Shown: positions 18,656 through 28,966, numbered from the stretch's first letter. The stretch is DNA of 64,000 nt from Corynebacterium choanae (GCF_003813965.1 NZ_CP033896.1:1674001-1738000), one strand, 5' to 3'. A program made the numbers and translations. The notes: generated from the letters alone by a model not told the origin.

Positions 18656-19090
18656 ATGAAAGCTGTGCTCACCACTGTTTCACAAGCATCGGTTCGTGTC
18701 GATGGAGTAACTGTTGGGGCAATTGACTGCCCCGACACTTGTGGCATTTTGGCGCTTATCGGGGTTGCACGTACTGATTCTGAACAAGCTATCGCCACCA
18801 TGGTGCGTAAAATTGCAGAATTGCGAATTTTGCCTGGCGAACAGTCAGTGGAGGATGTGGACGCCCCGGTGCTGGTTGTTAGCCAGTTCACCTTGCAAGG
18901 GCGCACTGCCAAAGGGCGTCGCCCCTCCTGGTCGGATGCTGCCCCAGGGGAGATGGCAGCTCCTATGATCGATGCAATTATTGCCGGCCTGCGGGCACGG
19001 GGTATCACTGTGGAACATGGCCGATTCGGCGCAATGATGCAGGTGAGCTCGGTCAATGAAGGCCCTTTCACCGTCCTAGTTGAATGCTAG
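18656..19090 (+). CDS. dtd: D-aminoacyl-tRNA deacylase
   Basis: Hydrolyses D-amino acids (and glycine mischarged on tRNA-Ala) from tRNA, a proofreading step for translation. The 144-residue protein shows the DTD hallmarks: [17 protein letters not shown] at the start, the catalytic-side motif [19 protein letters not shown], and the cross-subunit Gly-cisPro motif as NEGPFTV near the C-terminus, where most bacteria have NDGPVT. MQVSS replaces the common MQV(S/D)L. Length is normal. The start is fixed by the first conserved residues and by the promoter spacing. Confidence 0.93.
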   Translation: MKAVLTTVSQASVRVDGVTVGAIDCPDTCGILALIGVARTDSEQAIATMVRKIAELRILPGEQSVEDVDAPVLVVSQFTLQGRTAKGRRPSWSDAAPGEMAAPMIDAIIAGLRARGITVEHGRFGAMMQVSSVNEGPFTVLVEC

Positions 19091-19255
19091 TCGACGCGTA
19101 TGCCACACACTATTGCTAACTGCTAAGTACCGAGGCCCGTAGCTCCCCCACAGCCCCCTCCGTCTGATTGTTCTATTCACGCAGGCCATGTGACAGACCT
19201 CCGCGAAGATACCCCCACCCCACCCCCGTTATATGTCCGACTTTTCCCGACTAGT

Positions 19256-19282
19256 GGAACTTTTTACACCCTCACTGCGTTA
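19256..19282 (+). promoter_or_regulatory. SigH-type promoter of sigB
   Basis: GGAAC at 19256-19260 and GTTA at 19279-19282 are separated by 18 bases. This matches the corynebacterial/mycobacterial stress sigma SigH pattern (GGAA, about 18-20 bases, GTT). Transcription would start near 19288, leaving a leader of about 30 bases that carries AGGAGG. SigH control of sigB is established in C. glutamicum. Confidence 0.7.
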
Positions 19283-19318
19283 CATGTGGTGATACCCCAC
19301 TCGGATCAGGAGGCCCAT

Positions 19319-20317
19319 GTGAGCACCGAACCTGTCAGTGAGTCCGACGACCAAGGCGTGGAGGTTGTTGATCGTGGCAGCCGTCGTGGCCATAGCAACG
19401 ATAATCCTTCCGCCGATCTTGTCCGCGTCTATTTAAATGGCATTGGTAAAACCGCATTATTGTCTGCCGAGGACGAAGTGCATTTGGCGCAACAGATTGA
19501 GGTTGGACTGTATGCCGAGCATGTTCTCACCGATCCGGATCGGCACCTGACCCGGGCGATGAAACGTGATCTGAAGGTTCTGGCCCGCCAGGGAAAGAAG
19601 GCGCGTGCCCATCTCCTGGAGGCAAATCTTCGCTTGGTGGTGAGCCTGGCGAAACGGTACACCAATCGTGGCATGCCGCTGCTTGATCTCATCCAAGAAG
19701 GAAACTTGGGTCTTATTCGGGCTATGGAAAAGTTCGACTACACCAAGGGTTTTAAGTTTTCAACCTATGCCACCTGGTGGATTCGACAGGCCATTACCCG
19801 CGGCATGGCGGATCAGTCGCGCACAATTCGCCTGCCAGTGCATCTCGTGGAGCAGGTCAATAAGCTGTCCCGAATCCGTCGCGAACTGTATCAGTCCCTG
19901 GGACGGGAGGCGACCAATGAAGAGCTGGCTGAAGAGTCCGGTATTGACGAGTCAAAAATTGAGATGTTGCTGCGACAATCTCGGGATCCAGTGAGTCTAG
20001 ATATGCCAGTCGGCGCTGATGAAGAAGCTCCGCTAGGTGATTTCATCGAGGATGCAGATGCCGCTGATGCAGAGGCGTCGGTGGTGGCTTCGCTTCGTCA
20101 CGCTGATATTCGCACGGTGCTCGCATCGCTTGAACTCCGCGAACAAGAAGTGATTCGTCTGCGCTATGGGCTCGACGATGGGGTTCCGCGAACACTCGAT
20201 CAGATTGGTCGTCGTTTCGGGCTTTCCCGAGAACGGGTTCGCCAGATTGAGCGGGAAGTAATGGCAAAGCTGCGCGATGGCGAACGAGCAGACAAGCTGC
20301 GCGAATACGCGATGTAG
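19319..20317 (+). CDS. sigB: RNA polymerase sigma factor SigB
   Basis: A group 2 sigma factor used in stress and the transition to slow growth. The 332-residue protein has the full sigma-70 core with only a short N-terminus: [18 protein letters not shown] (region 1.2), [20 protein letters not shown] and [21 protein letters not shown] (region 2), region 3, and [20 protein letters not shown] (region 4). It lacks the Lys/Ala and acidic extensions of SigA upstream. The GTG start has an ideal AGGAGG 5 bases before it; an upstream in-frame GTG at 19190 would lie before the promoter and is rejected. It is followed by dtxR in the same direction, as sigB is followed by ideR in M. tuberculosis. Confidence 0.96.
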   Translation: MSTEPVSESDDQGVEVVDRGSRRGHSNDNPSADLVRVYLNGIGKTALLSAEDEVHLAQQIEVGLYAEHVLTDPDRHLTRAMKRDLKVLARQGKKARAHLLEANLRLVVSLAKRYTNRGMPLLDLIQEGNLGLIRAMEKFDYTKGFKFSTYATWWIRQAITRGMADQSRTIRLPVHLVEQVNKLSRIRRELYQSLGREATNEELAEESGIDESKIEMLLRQSRDPVSLDMPVGADEEAPLGDFIEDADAADAEASVVASLRHADIRTVLASLELREQEVIRLRYGLDDGVPRTLDQIGRRFGLSRERVRQIEREVMAKLRDGERADKLREYAM

Positions 20318-20533
20318 CAGGTAAAGCATTCGAGCCTTACCTCAAACAACCGTTGAGAGTACATATTTTCGGACGCGACTCACGCACTCCCCCGGTTATG
20401 CAGCCAACTGGACAGTATGTGCCGCAGCACGCCGCCTCGCGGTAGGCTATCTATGCCCTAGAATAACGGTGTACCCAGCCGCTGCAAGATGCGTTGGTGA
20501 ACGCAGGTCGCTGCGGTACACGCCTCAAATGCA

Positions 20534-20539
20534 CTATAG
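20534..20539 (+). promoter_or_regulatory. Candidate -10 box for dtxR
   Basis: TATAGT is the best -10 hexamer in the 328-base sigB-dtxR gap and would give a leader of about 100 bases. No DtxR-type operator is obvious nearby, so autoregulation is not supported by what I see. Confidence 0.35.
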
Positions 20540-20645
20540 TTTGATAGTCACCAAAGTACCGGGATAAGTGCAGGAGCCAAGCAGGCTTTTGCACAGCATA
20601 TTCGCACCGACCGCAACCGATTGATCAGCAGGAAGGATCCGTATA

Positions 20646-21326
20646 GTGAAGGATCTTGTCGATACCACGGAGATGTACCTTCGTACCATCTACGAACTTG
20701 AAGAAGAAGGCATCGTTCCGTTGCGGGCACGTATCGCCGAACGGCTTGACCAGTCCGGACCTACGGTAAGCCAAACAGTCGGCCGAATGGAACGGGACGG
20801 CTATGTTGTCGTCGCTAATGACCGCTCGCTGAAAATGACCGAACTTGGTCGGGCAAATGCGATTGCAGTGATGCGCAAACACCGTCTTGCGGAACAGCTG
20901 CTTGCCAACAAGATTGGGCTCGACATTCACAAAGTGCACCACGAAGCTTGCCGCTGGGAGCATGTGATGTCCACCGAGGTTGAGCGCCGTCTCATCGAGG
21001 TATTAGATGAATACCACCGCTCCCCCTTCGGTAATCCCATTCCCGGTTTGGAAGAACTTGGGGTCACTGATGCACAAACCCCAGAATTCGGGGAACGTGC
21101 CTGCGATCTCCCACCTGGGAAACCTTGGCGGTGCACTATTGTGCAGCTCAACGAGATTTTCCAATTCCACGATGATCAGCTCCGCAAATTGACCAACGCC
21201 GGAATCGGTATTGGTTCCGAAGTCGTTATCGAAGTCGACGGTGAACAGGTGATTGTGCGAAATGGCGACCATGAAGTACACGTAGACGACGATTTGTGTC
21301 ACGCCATTCGTATCCACCGACTCTAG
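20646..21326 (+). CDS. dtxR: Iron-dependent transcriptional regulator DtxR
   Basis: Represses siderophore, iron uptake and related genes when loaded with Fe2+. The 226-residue protein is full length and closely resembles C. diphtheriae DtxR from the first residue ([18 protein letters not shown]). The DNA-binding helix-turn-helix is [24 protein letters not shown]. Metal ligands are intact: Met10, the His79/Glu83 pair in KHRLAEQL, and His98, Cys102, Glu105 and His106 in [11 protein letters not shown]. The C-terminal SH3-like domain is present ([13 protein letters not shown]) but has diverged. The GTG start has AGGAAGG about 9 bases upstream. Confidence 0.98.
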   Translation: MKDLVDTTEMYLRTIYELEEEGIVPLRARIAERLDQSGPTVSQTVGRMERDGYVVVANDRSLKMTELGRANAIAVMRKHRLAEQLLANKIGLDIHKVHHEACRWEHVMSTEVERRLIEVLDEYHRSPFGNPIPGLEELGVTDAQTPEFGERACDLPPGKPWRCTIVQLNEIFQFHDDQLRKLTNAGIGIGSEVVIEVDGEQVIVRNGDHEVHVDDDLCHAIRIHRL

Positions 21327-21408
21327 GAAAGCCGCTGATGCCGCTAGAGACCTTCAGGTGGCAGTCCGGTAGCAAGTCCACTGCTACGGCTCTGGCCTCA
21401 ATCTTTTT

Positions 21409-21486
21409 CACCCCAACCGGGACGCTGTTGCTGCGTCATCATTATCGTGATGCTGCACCCCTTCGCACCGGTTGGGGTGTTTTCCT
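21409..21486 (+). terminator. Terminator after dtxR
   Basis: A perfect 12-bp stem (21409-21420 with 21468-21479) is followed by TTTTCCTT. The 47-base loop contains a second small hairpin of the CATCA/TGATG type around 21439-21453, so this too is a two-tier structure. The rest of the 447-base dtxR-galE gap shows no gene. Confidence 0.75.
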
Positions 21487-21773
21487 TAAGCCAGCCGGTG
21501 CAGCACGGAAGCGACAGCTTTGTCCTGCACTGCTGCAATGCCATCGCCCTTTTCCCCACTGACACCCCATCTGTATGGCGTGCGGACTACACTTTGAAGC
21601 AGTGATCCCGCAATAGCCCTGCAACGTCTCGTTGATCGCTGCACAGGCAGTTCCGCCGCTGAACCAGGAAGGCCGTGGGAGTGTTGCAAACGCTCCGCCA
21701 CGAGGCCTGTTTTGGCCGGATACCGCTCTAATGGTTCTGGGCTATTGCTTTTTCGACAAGGAGTTTGGCAAAG

Positions 21774-22760
21774 ATGAAGGTTCTCGTTACCGGCGGCGCC
21801 GGTTATGTTGGTTCCACCTGCACGGCAGTTCTGGTAGAAGCCGGACACGACGTAACAGTGGTGGATAATCTCACTACCGGCTCCCGGGAAGCAGTCGTTG
21901 ACGGCGCCAAATTTGTTGAAGCTGATGCTGGCGAAGCCGCTGACGAACTGCTTGCCAACGGCAACTTCGACGGTGTTATCCACTTCGCTGCCCGTTCGTT
22001 GGTGGGAGAAAGTGAACAAGTTCCCGACGAATATTGGCGGGATAATTTGGGCACGTCATTGCAGTTGCTGGAAGCTATGCGCCGACACAATTGCAACAAT
22101 CTCGTGTTCTCTTCCACTGCCGCTACCTACGGCGAACCGACCAAGGTGCCGATTACCGAGGACGCCCCAACGAACCCGACTAACGCCTATGGGGCGACCA
22201 AGCTTGCTATCGACTATGCGATTGCATCGTATTGCCGCGGCTATAAACTAGGCGCAACCAGTCTTCGCTACTTCAATGTTGCCGGCGCCTATGGAACTAT
22301 TGGTGAAAACCGCCGCATCGAAACGCATCTCATCCCGCTCGTGTTGCAGGTGGCACTCGGGCATCGCGACAAGATTATGATTTTCGGCGACGACTGGCCG
22401 ACCCCGGACGGCACCTGCATCAGGGACTATATCCACATCCGGGATCTAGCCGACGCGCACCTGCTCGCATTGGCTAGCAACACCCCTGGCAAGCATCGAA
22501 TCTTTAATCTGGGCAGTGGTGACGGCTATTCCGTCAACGAGGTGATTGCAGCTTGTCGCAAACACACCGGTCATCCAATCCCCGCCGAAGTAGCGCCCCG
22601 GCGCGCCGGTGATCCAGCTGTGTTGGTGGCCTCTAGTGAAAAGATCCAAGAAGAGTTGGGGTGGAATCCGACTCGGACTGATTTGGACACGATTGTTCAA
22701 GATGCGTGGGCTTTTACCTCCCAGCTTGGTGATCGTGCCTATAGTGCAGGGAAACGCTAA
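21774..22760 (+). CDS. galE: UDP-glucose 4-epimerase
   Basis: Interconverts UDP-glucose and UDP-galactose with tightly bound NAD+, providing galactose for the arabinogalactan wall of this group and for the Leloir pathway. The 328-residue short-chain dehydrogenase-type protein has the NAD loop [12 protein letters not shown] at the N-terminus, the catalytic Ser region [11 protein letters not shown], the YGATK catalytic Tyr/Lys pair and the typical [14 protein letters not shown] segment. The ATG has AAGGAG 10 bases upstream; a TTG 9 bases earlier lies too close to that site. Following dtxR directly is standard in corynebacteria. Confidence 0.95.
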   Translation: MKVLVTGGAGYVGSTCTAVLVEAGHDVTVVDNLTTGSREAVVDGAKFVEADAGEAADELLANGNFDGVIHFAARSLVGESEQVPDEYWRDNLGTSLQLLEAMRRHNCNNLVFSSTAATYGEPTKVPITEDAPTNPTNAYGATKLAIDYAIASYCRGYKLGATSLRYFNVAGAYGTIGENRRIETHLIPLVLQVALGHRDKIMIFGDDWPTPDGTCIRDYIHIRDLADAHLLALASNTPGKHRIFNLGSGDGYSVNEVIAACRKHTGHPIPAEVAPRRAGDPAVLVASSEKIQEELGWNPTRTDLDTIVQDAWAFTSQLGDRAYSAGKR

Positions 22761-22828
22761 TGTGCTTGTGCGTTTGTGCGGCTCATCTGGTGTGTGTTCA
22801 CTTGTGAGGGGGCTGCACGGTTGGCAGA

Positions 22829-22875
22829 TGTCCCGGCGATGGTGTGCTGTGCCCCCGCCGGGACATTGGCTTTTT
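22829..22875. terminator. Hairpin terminator between galE and the DUF4192 gene
   Basis: A perfect 10-bp stem (22829-22838 with 22856-22865) has a 17-base loop and is followed by TTGGCTTTTT on the + strand. It serves galE and may also stop the convergent DUF4192 transcript. Confidence 0.75.
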
Positions 22876-22911
22876 ACTAAAGGTGGGTGGAATTGCGCTG
22901 AGCTGTTGTTG

Positions 22912-24138
22912 TTAGGGGTGTGTGATGGTTTCTCTGACAATGCCGCAAGCTTTGCGGACGGGGGCTGCGCCGCAGACATTGTTGAGCCGAAGTAGGAGGC
23001 TGGCAAGCCGGTTAGTTGGTTGATGGTGGAGTATGTAGTGCAGGGTGAGCTGTGCGTCAATGTCTTGGTGGAGCCCGAATTGGCAGGCGGCATAGACACC
23101 AAGGGCTGCGAATCGTTGTGAGCCGCTTGTTGCTTGTGCGGTTGCTAGTGCCAATTGTCTTACCAGGGATGCGGTATTGGGCTCAACGGCGAAACTTAGT
23201 ATCGAGTCGCGTGTTTTGGTGTTGCTCATCATTGCGGCGGCAATGACTAGGACGTCTTTGCTGACTCCGTGGAGTTGTGGACCGTTCAGGTTGCGGAGAC
23301 GGTCGATGAGTCGGCGGTATTCTGCTTCGTCGTTGTGATCGAAGATTGTGGTGTCGAGGGTGGGAATGGTGTCCCAGCGGGGCTGCAATGCAGGGTCGGG
23401 ATGCTCACCGTTAGGGGCGTCTACCCAGTCGGTGTTACCGGTTGCAGTGCAGTGTTGGTGGAGTCGGTGGATAAACAGTTCGGTGATGGTATAGAGCTCT
23501 TGGTAGGCCTGTTGTTTCGGCAGCATTTCATAGGTGTCGAAGAACTTGCGAAGTTGTTCGACCTCGGCTTGGTTGATGTGGCTAAAGGTGGTTGGGTTGT
23601 GGAAGTGTGCCTGGTCAACGGCGTCAATTGCTTGGGTGAAGGTGTGTGCTATCGCGCGGCCGACTTGCATGGTGTGATCTAAGGTGGCGGGTGCGGTGGC
23701 GAGATCTCCGATGATGCCGTTGCTGGTGGCAAGGTCGGCGAGCTTTATTTCGGGGGTTTTGCTGCTGGTGAGTGCGGTGAATTGGTGTCCTGCGGCGATG
23801 CGGTCGATTTTCCAGATTCCGGCTAATCGGCGATGCCGGTTGGTGCAGAAGTTGGCGAGTTGGTGGAGTGCGGCGAGGGTGGTGTTGTGCAGTGGACGTC
23901 TGGTGATGACCAGGATGTAGGTGTGGCCGTGTTTGGGTAGGAATTCGTAGAGTGCTTCGAGTTCGTTGTGTGTTGGGGATAGGGGAAGCCAGCACACTCC
24001 GGTGTCGGTGATAGGGGTGTCGCTGTCGGTGAGGGGACGTAGGTGGTTGATGAGCACGATCATCTCGGTGGGGTGAAACCCAATGTATCCGGGAAGGTTG
24101 GTGAATGCGGTCCGTGGTGTTTCGAAGTAGTTCCTCAT
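22912..24138 (-). CDS. DUF4192 family protein
   Basis: A 408-residue protein of unknown function. The DUF4192 signature lies at the N-terminus: LPGYIGFHPTEMIVLI, followed by GVCWLPLSPTHNELEALYEFL and YILVITRRP. The C-terminal half is helical, with repeats around LRNLNGPQLHGVSKDVLVIAAAMM and RFAALGVYAACQFGLHQDIDAQLTLHYIL, and ends in RLNNVCGAAPVRKACG. No catalytic motif or membrane segment is visible. I start at the ATG giving MRNYFETPRTAF because the family motif begins soon after; the frame is open for another 71 codons of Gln/Pro/His-rich sequence without family features. The 450 bases upstream hold no other gene I can support. Confidence 0.82.
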   Translation of the reverse strand: MRNYFETPRTAFTNLPGYIGFHPTEMIVLINHLRPLTDSDTPITDTGVCWLPLSPTHNELEALYEFLPKHGHTYILVITRRPLHNTTLAALHQLANFCTNRHRRLAGIWKIDRIAAGHQFTALTSSKTPEIKLADLATSNGIIGDLATAPATLDHTMQVGRAIAHTFTQAIDAVDQAHFHNPTTFSHINQAEVEQLRKFFDTYEMLPKQQAYQELYTITELFIHRLHQHCTATGNTDWVDAPNGEHPDPALQPRWDTIPTLDTTIFDHNDEAEYRRLIDRLRNLNGPQLHGVSKDVLVIAAAMMSNTKTRDSILSFAVEPNTASLVRQLALATAQATSGSQRFAALGVYAACQFGLHQDIDAQLTLHYILHHQPTNRLASLLLRLNNVCGAAPVRKACGIVRETITHP

Positions 24139-24588
24139 AGCTGGATAGTGTTGCCAACTTGTCAAGGGTTTCGAGCTGATGACCGGTGCTTCTTGGGGAT
24201 AACTGTGTTGCTGCTCTTTTTTCTCCACAGCAAGCCGGGTTTGCTGGCTTGTGAAGTTGTGCTGCAGTGCGGCTTTGGGTGGCTTGTGGCGAGGGAATTC
24301 TGCTGTGTGACTTGGGATTTGGGGATGGTTTGGTTGAGCTTGGTGAACCACTGCGCCGGCGGGTGGTGGTTGGGGTTGCTGCCAGTGGTTTATTCCGGGT
24401 GGGAATGAATGACATCGGCGGTGGCGTTACTGTATTCGAACTCGCTCACAGTACAATGGGCGCTTTACTCCCCTGTTCACCGGATGCTCAACGAGTGCGC
24501 ATGATGTGCTGGTTTTAAGGTTGAGCCAGCAGGCTTGTGCACAGGTTGGCTTATGGGAGTTACATCATAGGGAAGGACGGACAAGCTG

Positions 24589-26016
24589 ATGAATGATGAT
24601 GCAGCACGTGCAATCTACGAACTCGCGTATCCTGCCCCACGGATGTCTGGTGCGGGGATTCCGCGCACGTTAGTTATTGCACTCGATGGGTTTGCGAACG
24701 CCGGTTCGGCGGTCAAGCATGCCGCCGAGTATCTCACGGCAAGCCTGGATAATGTCACGGTTGCTACGTTTGATCATGATCAACTGATTGACTATCGGTC
24801 TCGTCGTCCGCCGATGATTCTCAGCGATAATCAGATTGTTGGGGTTGGCAGCCACGAGTTAGAGGTGAAGCTGCTGCAGGATTGTGATGGTCGCCCTTTT
24901 CTGTTGTTGACTGGCCCGGAACCGGATTATCGGTGGGAGGGGTTTGCTCACGCGGTGAGTGAACTGGTTGCCCATTTCCGTATCGATCAGACGTTGGTGT
25001 TGTATTCGGTGCCTGGCAGGTGGCCGCATACTCGGCCGTTGATGATCTCCGCTCATGGCAATACACCAGCTCTCATCGATCGGTTTTTTAAGACTGCTGT
25101 GAAAGATATGCAGCTGCCTAGTTCGGCGGCTTCCCTGATCGAGGTGGAGTTGAGTAAGGATGGTGGCGCGGTTGCCGGCTATACGACTCATGTGCCGCAT
25201 TATCTTGAAGACACTCCTTTCGCCCCGGCGACGTTGAAGTTGTTAAACGCGGTGTCGTTGGCTGGTCAGTTGAACCTGCCGTTGTTGTCTCTGGAGCAGG
25301 ATTCCCAGGAAACAATGCTCAGTATTGACTCGCGTATTCAGCAGCTTCCACAGGCCGACCAGTTTTTGACTGCTATGGAGCAGGATTTCGACGAAACTGT
25401 TGAACAGTATTTGCAGCAGTTTCCGGATGCGATTCCGCCGGGTGAATCTGGGGCCCCGACCCCGGAGGAGATTGGGCGAGCCGCCGAGTCGTTTCTCACG
25501 TCGCTCGATCACGATGAGCGGCAATCGTTGTTGCGGTCTGATCTGCCGGTGTTTGATAAGCGACCGCGGATGGAATCGGATCCTTCAGCTGCTAATAACG
25601 GCGGTGTGGTGGAGTTGTATCGGCATGATCCCTTGGAGGATGCAAGCCAACAGGCAGCAACATCGTCTCCTTCTGTGCAGTCGGATGAAGATGATTCCGC
25701 AGGTTCTCCCGCGGCAGTTCCGGATGCTTCGGCGCTGCCAAAGCAGACGTCTGAAAAGTCGACAGCAGCTGGTCATGATGCTTCCAGTGACGACACTGGT
25801 CCGGACGATGATCTGTCGGCGGCACAGCAACAGTCCGCTCAGGATGTGAAGGACTCCTCCGATGGTGATGGTGCTGTGTCAGCTGAGTCCGATTCGGCAG
25901 ATGCAGACCAGGAGAGTACCTCGTCGTTGGACGGTGTACACCACTCGCTACACAACACTTCCCGGGAGTCGATGCGGTTGTTGCGTCGGCTTGTCCGGCG
26001 CCTCCGGGAGCAGTAG
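24589..26016 (+). CDS. PAC2 family protein
   Basis: A 475-residue protein whose first 290 residues form a PAC2 (proteasome assembly chaperone-like) domain: LVIALDGFANAGSAVKHAAEYL, VATFDHDQLIDYRSRRP, LLLTGPEPDYRWEGFAHAVSEL, YSVPGRWPHTRP and GYTTHVPHYLEDTPFAPA. The C-terminal 150 residues are Ser/Asp/Glu-rich and disordered, ending in a basic helix SMRLLRRLVRRLREQ. GGAAGG lies about 10 bases before the ATG. The bacterial role of PAC2 proteins is unclear. It lies between the DUF4192 and helicase genes; PAC2 (Rv2714) lies near ideR and galE in M. tuberculosis too. Confidence 0.88.
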   Translation: MNDDAARAIYELAYPAPRMSGAGIPRTLVIALDGFANAGSAVKHAAEYLTASLDNVTVATFDHDQLIDYRSRRPPMILSDNQIVGVGSHELEVKLLQDCDGRPFLLLTGPEPDYRWEGFAHAVSELVAHFRIDQTLVLYSVPGRWPHTRPLMISAHGNTPALIDRFFKTAVKDMQLPSSAASLIEVELSKDGGAVAGYTTHVPHYLEDTPFAPATLKLLNAVSLAGQLNLPLLSLEQDSQETMLSIDSRIQQLPQADQFLTAMEQDFDETVEQYLQQFPDAIPPGESGAPTPEEIGRAAESFLTSLDHDERQSLLRSDLPVFDKRPRMESDPSAANNGGVVELYRHDPLEDASQQAATSSPSVQSDEDDSAGSPAAVPDASALPKQTSEKSTAAGHDASSDDTGPDDDLSAAQQQSAQDVKDSSDGDGAVSAESDSADADQESTSSLDGVHHSLHNTSRESMRLLRRLVRRLREQ

Positions 26017-26264
26017 TCCCTCGGGCTGTCCCGTACTGTATTGACCGGGTGTGGTACCGGTGTGTGGGCCACTGCCGGGGATTGTGCAGCGTTGTTCTGT
26101 AAGGGTTGTTTTGGCAGTCGATCGTTTTGCTATCTAGTTGGATGTCTGCCCGCCCGGTGCGGGTGACACACCCTTGTACATTGCACCCCCGGCGACTACG
26201 GCTAGGGCTGGCCGGTTTTCGCTCCTGCTGCACAAGGATGCGAAACACACTACGGTAGGTGGAT

Positions 26265-28805
26265 GTGAGTCTTGCTGATCTGCTGCCCGATTTTGATGAT
26301 GTTCCTGCCTCGTTGATGGATGAATCCATTTGGGAGTCTTTTCTTGGCTGGTGCAAGGATGAAGGAATATCGCTCTATCCTCATCAGGAGGAGGCTGCTT
26401 TTGCGGCGCTTGCCGGCGACCATGTGATTGTTGCTACCCCAACCGGTTCCGGGAAGTCGCTGATCGCTATCGCGGCGCATTTTATCGCCATGGCCAAAGG
26501 GCAGCGCAGTTTTTACACGGCACCGATTAAAGCGCTGGTCAGCGAAAAGTTCTTTGCCTTGTGTGAAGTGTTCGGGGCTGACAATGTCGGCATGATGACC
26601 GGCGATGCGACCGTCAATGCGAAAGCCCCGATTATCTGCGCAACCGCCGAAGTGGTGGCCAATATCGCCCTGCGGGAAGGTGCGGATAGTCGGATTGATC
26701 AAGTGATCATGGACGAGTTCCATTATTACTCCGACCCGGCGCGCGGCTGGGCGTGGCAGGTTCCCCTCCTAGAGCTGACCCGGGCACAGTTCATTTTGAT
26801 GTCTGCCACGTTGGGGGATACTGCTTGGCTGGTGGAGGATCTTCACCAGCGAACCGGCCGGGATACGCAGCTTATTGAGGGAGCACAGCGGCCAGTACCG
26901 CTGACGTTTGACTATGTCTACACCCATGTTCCGGAGACTGTGGAGCAACTGCTAGCCGACGGCCAAGCCCCGGTCTATGTGGTGCATTTCACCCAGCGGG
27001 AAGCCACCGAGCGGGCCCAGTCGTTATCGAAGCTGTCACCGCTGACGAAAGAAGAACAACAACGGCTGCGGCAGGAGATTGGTGATTTTCGTTTCACCAC
27101 CAGCTTCGGCAAACAATTATCTTCCTTGCTGCGGAAAGGTATTGGGGTGCATCATGCGGGGATGCTGCCAAAATATCGGCGCCTGGTTGAGCGGCTATCC
27201 CAAACAGGGTTGTTGAAAATTATTTGCGGCACCGACACTCTTGGGGTGGGTATTAATGTGCCGATCCGAACCGTATTGATGACCGGGTTGGCGAAGTTTG
27301 ATGGCACCAAACAGCGCATTATGAAATCGCGGGAATTCCATCAGATCGCCGGCCGGGCTGGCCGTGCGGGTTTCGACACGCACGGCTATGTGGTGATTCA
27401 AGCGCCAGAGCATGAGATTGAGAATTTTCGGTTGCGCCAGCGGGCTGGGTCTGATCCGAAGAAGTTGAAGAAACTCCGGAAGAAAGCCGCCCCTGCCGGA
27501 ACGGTGACGTGGAGTGAAAATACTTATAAAAAACTGATCGAGGCGGAACCGGAACCGTTGGTCAGCCAGTTTGCTGTGTCCACCTCAATGTTGTTGAATG
27601 TGCTGGCGCGCGGCGGCGATCATTTTGCTCATTTTCAGCATCTGCTGCGCGGTTCTCACAATCCCCGGTCGCGGCAAAATAGTGATATTCGCACCGCGAT
27701 TGAACTGTTTCGGGGGCTTGCTGCTGCCGAGATTGTGCAGCGTGTTGAACAGGCCGACGGTTCCTCGCGGTGGGATTTGGTTGCTGCATTGCAGGAGGAT
27801 TTTGCCCTCAACCAGCCGCTAGCACCGTTTGCTTTAGCTGCGTTGGATTTGTTGGACAAAGACAGCGACACCTACGCCTACGACGTGATATCGGTATTTG
27901 AAGCTGTGCTCGATGACCCGCGTGCGGTACTTCTTGCCCAGCAGCGGGCTGCCCGCGATCGGGAACATGCCGCGCTTCTTGCTGAAGGTGTCGACTATAG
28001 CGAACGTATGGCGCTGTTGGATGAGATTACTTGGCCGCAGCCACTAGCTGAACTACTCGATCAGGCCTATGACACCTATGCCGTGGGGCATCCGTGGGTG
28101 AAAGATTTTCAGCTGTCCCCTAAGTCGATTGTGCGCCATATGGTTGAGCGCGGCATGACGTTTAGTGATCTGATCAGCACCTATGGGCTGGCGCGTTCTG
28201 AGGGGGTGGTGTTGCGTTATCTCACCGATGCGTGGCGTACCCTGCAGCATTCCGTGCCGGAAGAATATCGCAACGAAGAGCTGGCGGATATTCTCATCTG
28301 GCTCGGCGAGCTGATTCGTCAGGTGGATTCTTCACTGTTGGATGAATGGGCACTGTTAGCTGATCCGGATGCCCCGGTGGAATCTGAAACGCTGGCGGAG
28401 GTGGCTTTCGGGGTCGCTGATCCGACTGTGCTGTCGGCGAACCGGCGGGCGCTCACGATTATGGTGCGTAACTTTGCATTCCGGCTTGTGCAGCTGTTTG
28501 CCGACGAACAGGAAGAAACCTTACACACCATGTTGGATTATCTTGCCCCGGAGGATTGCTGTGAATTTGGCGCCGCCATGGATGAGTATTTTGATGAGTT
28601 TGACGATGTGCTGCTTGATCAGGATGCCCGTTCGGCGACGTATTTCAGCATTGACGATTCGGCACCGCGGGAATGGGTGGTGCGGCAGATCATCAAGGAT
28701 CCAGAAGACAGCAGGGCGTATGCGTTTACCGCAGTCGTTGATTTGGATGCCACCGATGCGGCCGGTGAAGTGCGGCTGAGCAAGCTTCTGTGGAGCGCCC
28801 ATTAG
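26265..28805 (+). CDS. Ski2-like DEAD/DEAH helicase with DUF3516-type C-terminus
   Basis: An 846-residue ATP-dependent RNA or DNA helicase. The N-terminal RecA domain shows ATPTGSGKS (about residue 57), APIKALVSEKF, MTGDATVNAKAPIICATAE, MDEFHYYSD (about residue 148) and MSATLGD. The second has VYVVHFTQREATERAQ, VHHAGMLPKYRRLVERL, CGTDTLGVGINVPIRTVLMT and QIAGRAGRAGFDTHG. The remaining 450 residues match the long C-terminal region of actinobacterial helicases labelled DUF3516. I start at the GTG giving MSLADLLPDF, since TACGGT ends 8 bases before it; a GTG 6 bases earlier is possible. It follows the PAC2 gene by 248 bases. Confidence 0.9.
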   Translation: MSLADLLPDFDDVPASLMDESIWESFLGWCKDEGISLYPHQEEAAFAALAGDHVIVATPTGSGKSLIAIAAHFIAMAKGQRSFYTAPIKALVSEKFFALCEVFGADNVGMMTGDATVNAKAPIICATAEVVANIALREGADSRIDQVIMDEFHYYSDPARGWAWQVPLLELTRAQFILMSATLGDTAWLVEDLHQRTGRDTQLIEGAQRPVPLTFDYVYTHVPETVEQLLADGQAPVYVVHFTQREATERAQSLSKLSPLTKEEQQRLRQEIGDFRFTTSFGKQLSSLLRKGIGVHHAGMLPKYRRLVERLSQTGLLKIICGTDTLGVGINVPIRTVLMTGLAKFDGTKQRIMKSREFHQIAGRAGRAGFDTHGYVVIQAPEHEIENFRLRQRAGSDPKKLKKLRKKAAPAGTVTWSENTYKKLIEAEPEPLVSQFAVSTSMLLNVLARGGDHFAHFQHLLRGSHNPRSRQNSDIRTAIELFRGLAAAEIVQRVEQADGSSRWDLVAALQEDFALNQPLAPFALAALDLLDKDSDTYAYDVISVFEAVLDDPRAVLLAQQRAARDREHAALLAEGVDYSERMALLDEITWPQPLAELLDQAYDTYAVGHPWVKDFQLSPKSIVRHMVERGMTFSDLISTYGLARSEGVVLRYLTDAWRTLQHSVPEEYRNEELADILIWLGELIRQVDSSLLDEWALLADPDAPVESETLAEVAFGVADPTVLSANRRALTIMVRNFAFRLVQLFADEQEETLHTMLDYLAPEDCCEFGAAMDEYFDEFDDVLLDQDARSATYFSIDDSAPREWVVRQIIKDPEDSRAYAFTAVVDLDATDAAGEVRLSKLLWSAH

Positions 28806-28960
28806 CCCGTTCACCGCGGCAGATCGCACAAGCGGCATCTTACCTCCCCTACCCCGAAAAAGGTTCTCGGATAGCTGTTGGTCGCCCAAATATGGCGAAA
28901 AACTCCCTGGCCATGCCCCTGGTCGGGGGATATCAAGTAGGTGATTCCCACGTTGTGCCC

Positions 28961-28966
28961 TATATT
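28961..28966 (+). promoter_or_regulatory. Candidate -10 box for the EIIA gene
   Basis: TATATT is the clearest -10 in the gap after the helicase gene. Transcription near 28974 would give a leader of about 75 bases to the GTG at 29051, or about 30 to the GTG at 29003. Confidence 0.35.

Noticed and set aside
19190..19318. Upstream GTG extension of sigB
   Set aside because: It precedes the SigH-type promoter and lacks a ribosome site; the AGGAGG-led GTG at 19319 gives the normal SigB length.
25592..26356. 254-codon minus-strand frame opposite the PAC2 tail
   Set aside because: Ser/Arg/His-rich antisense of a low-complexity acidic tail; it also spans the helicase gene promoter.
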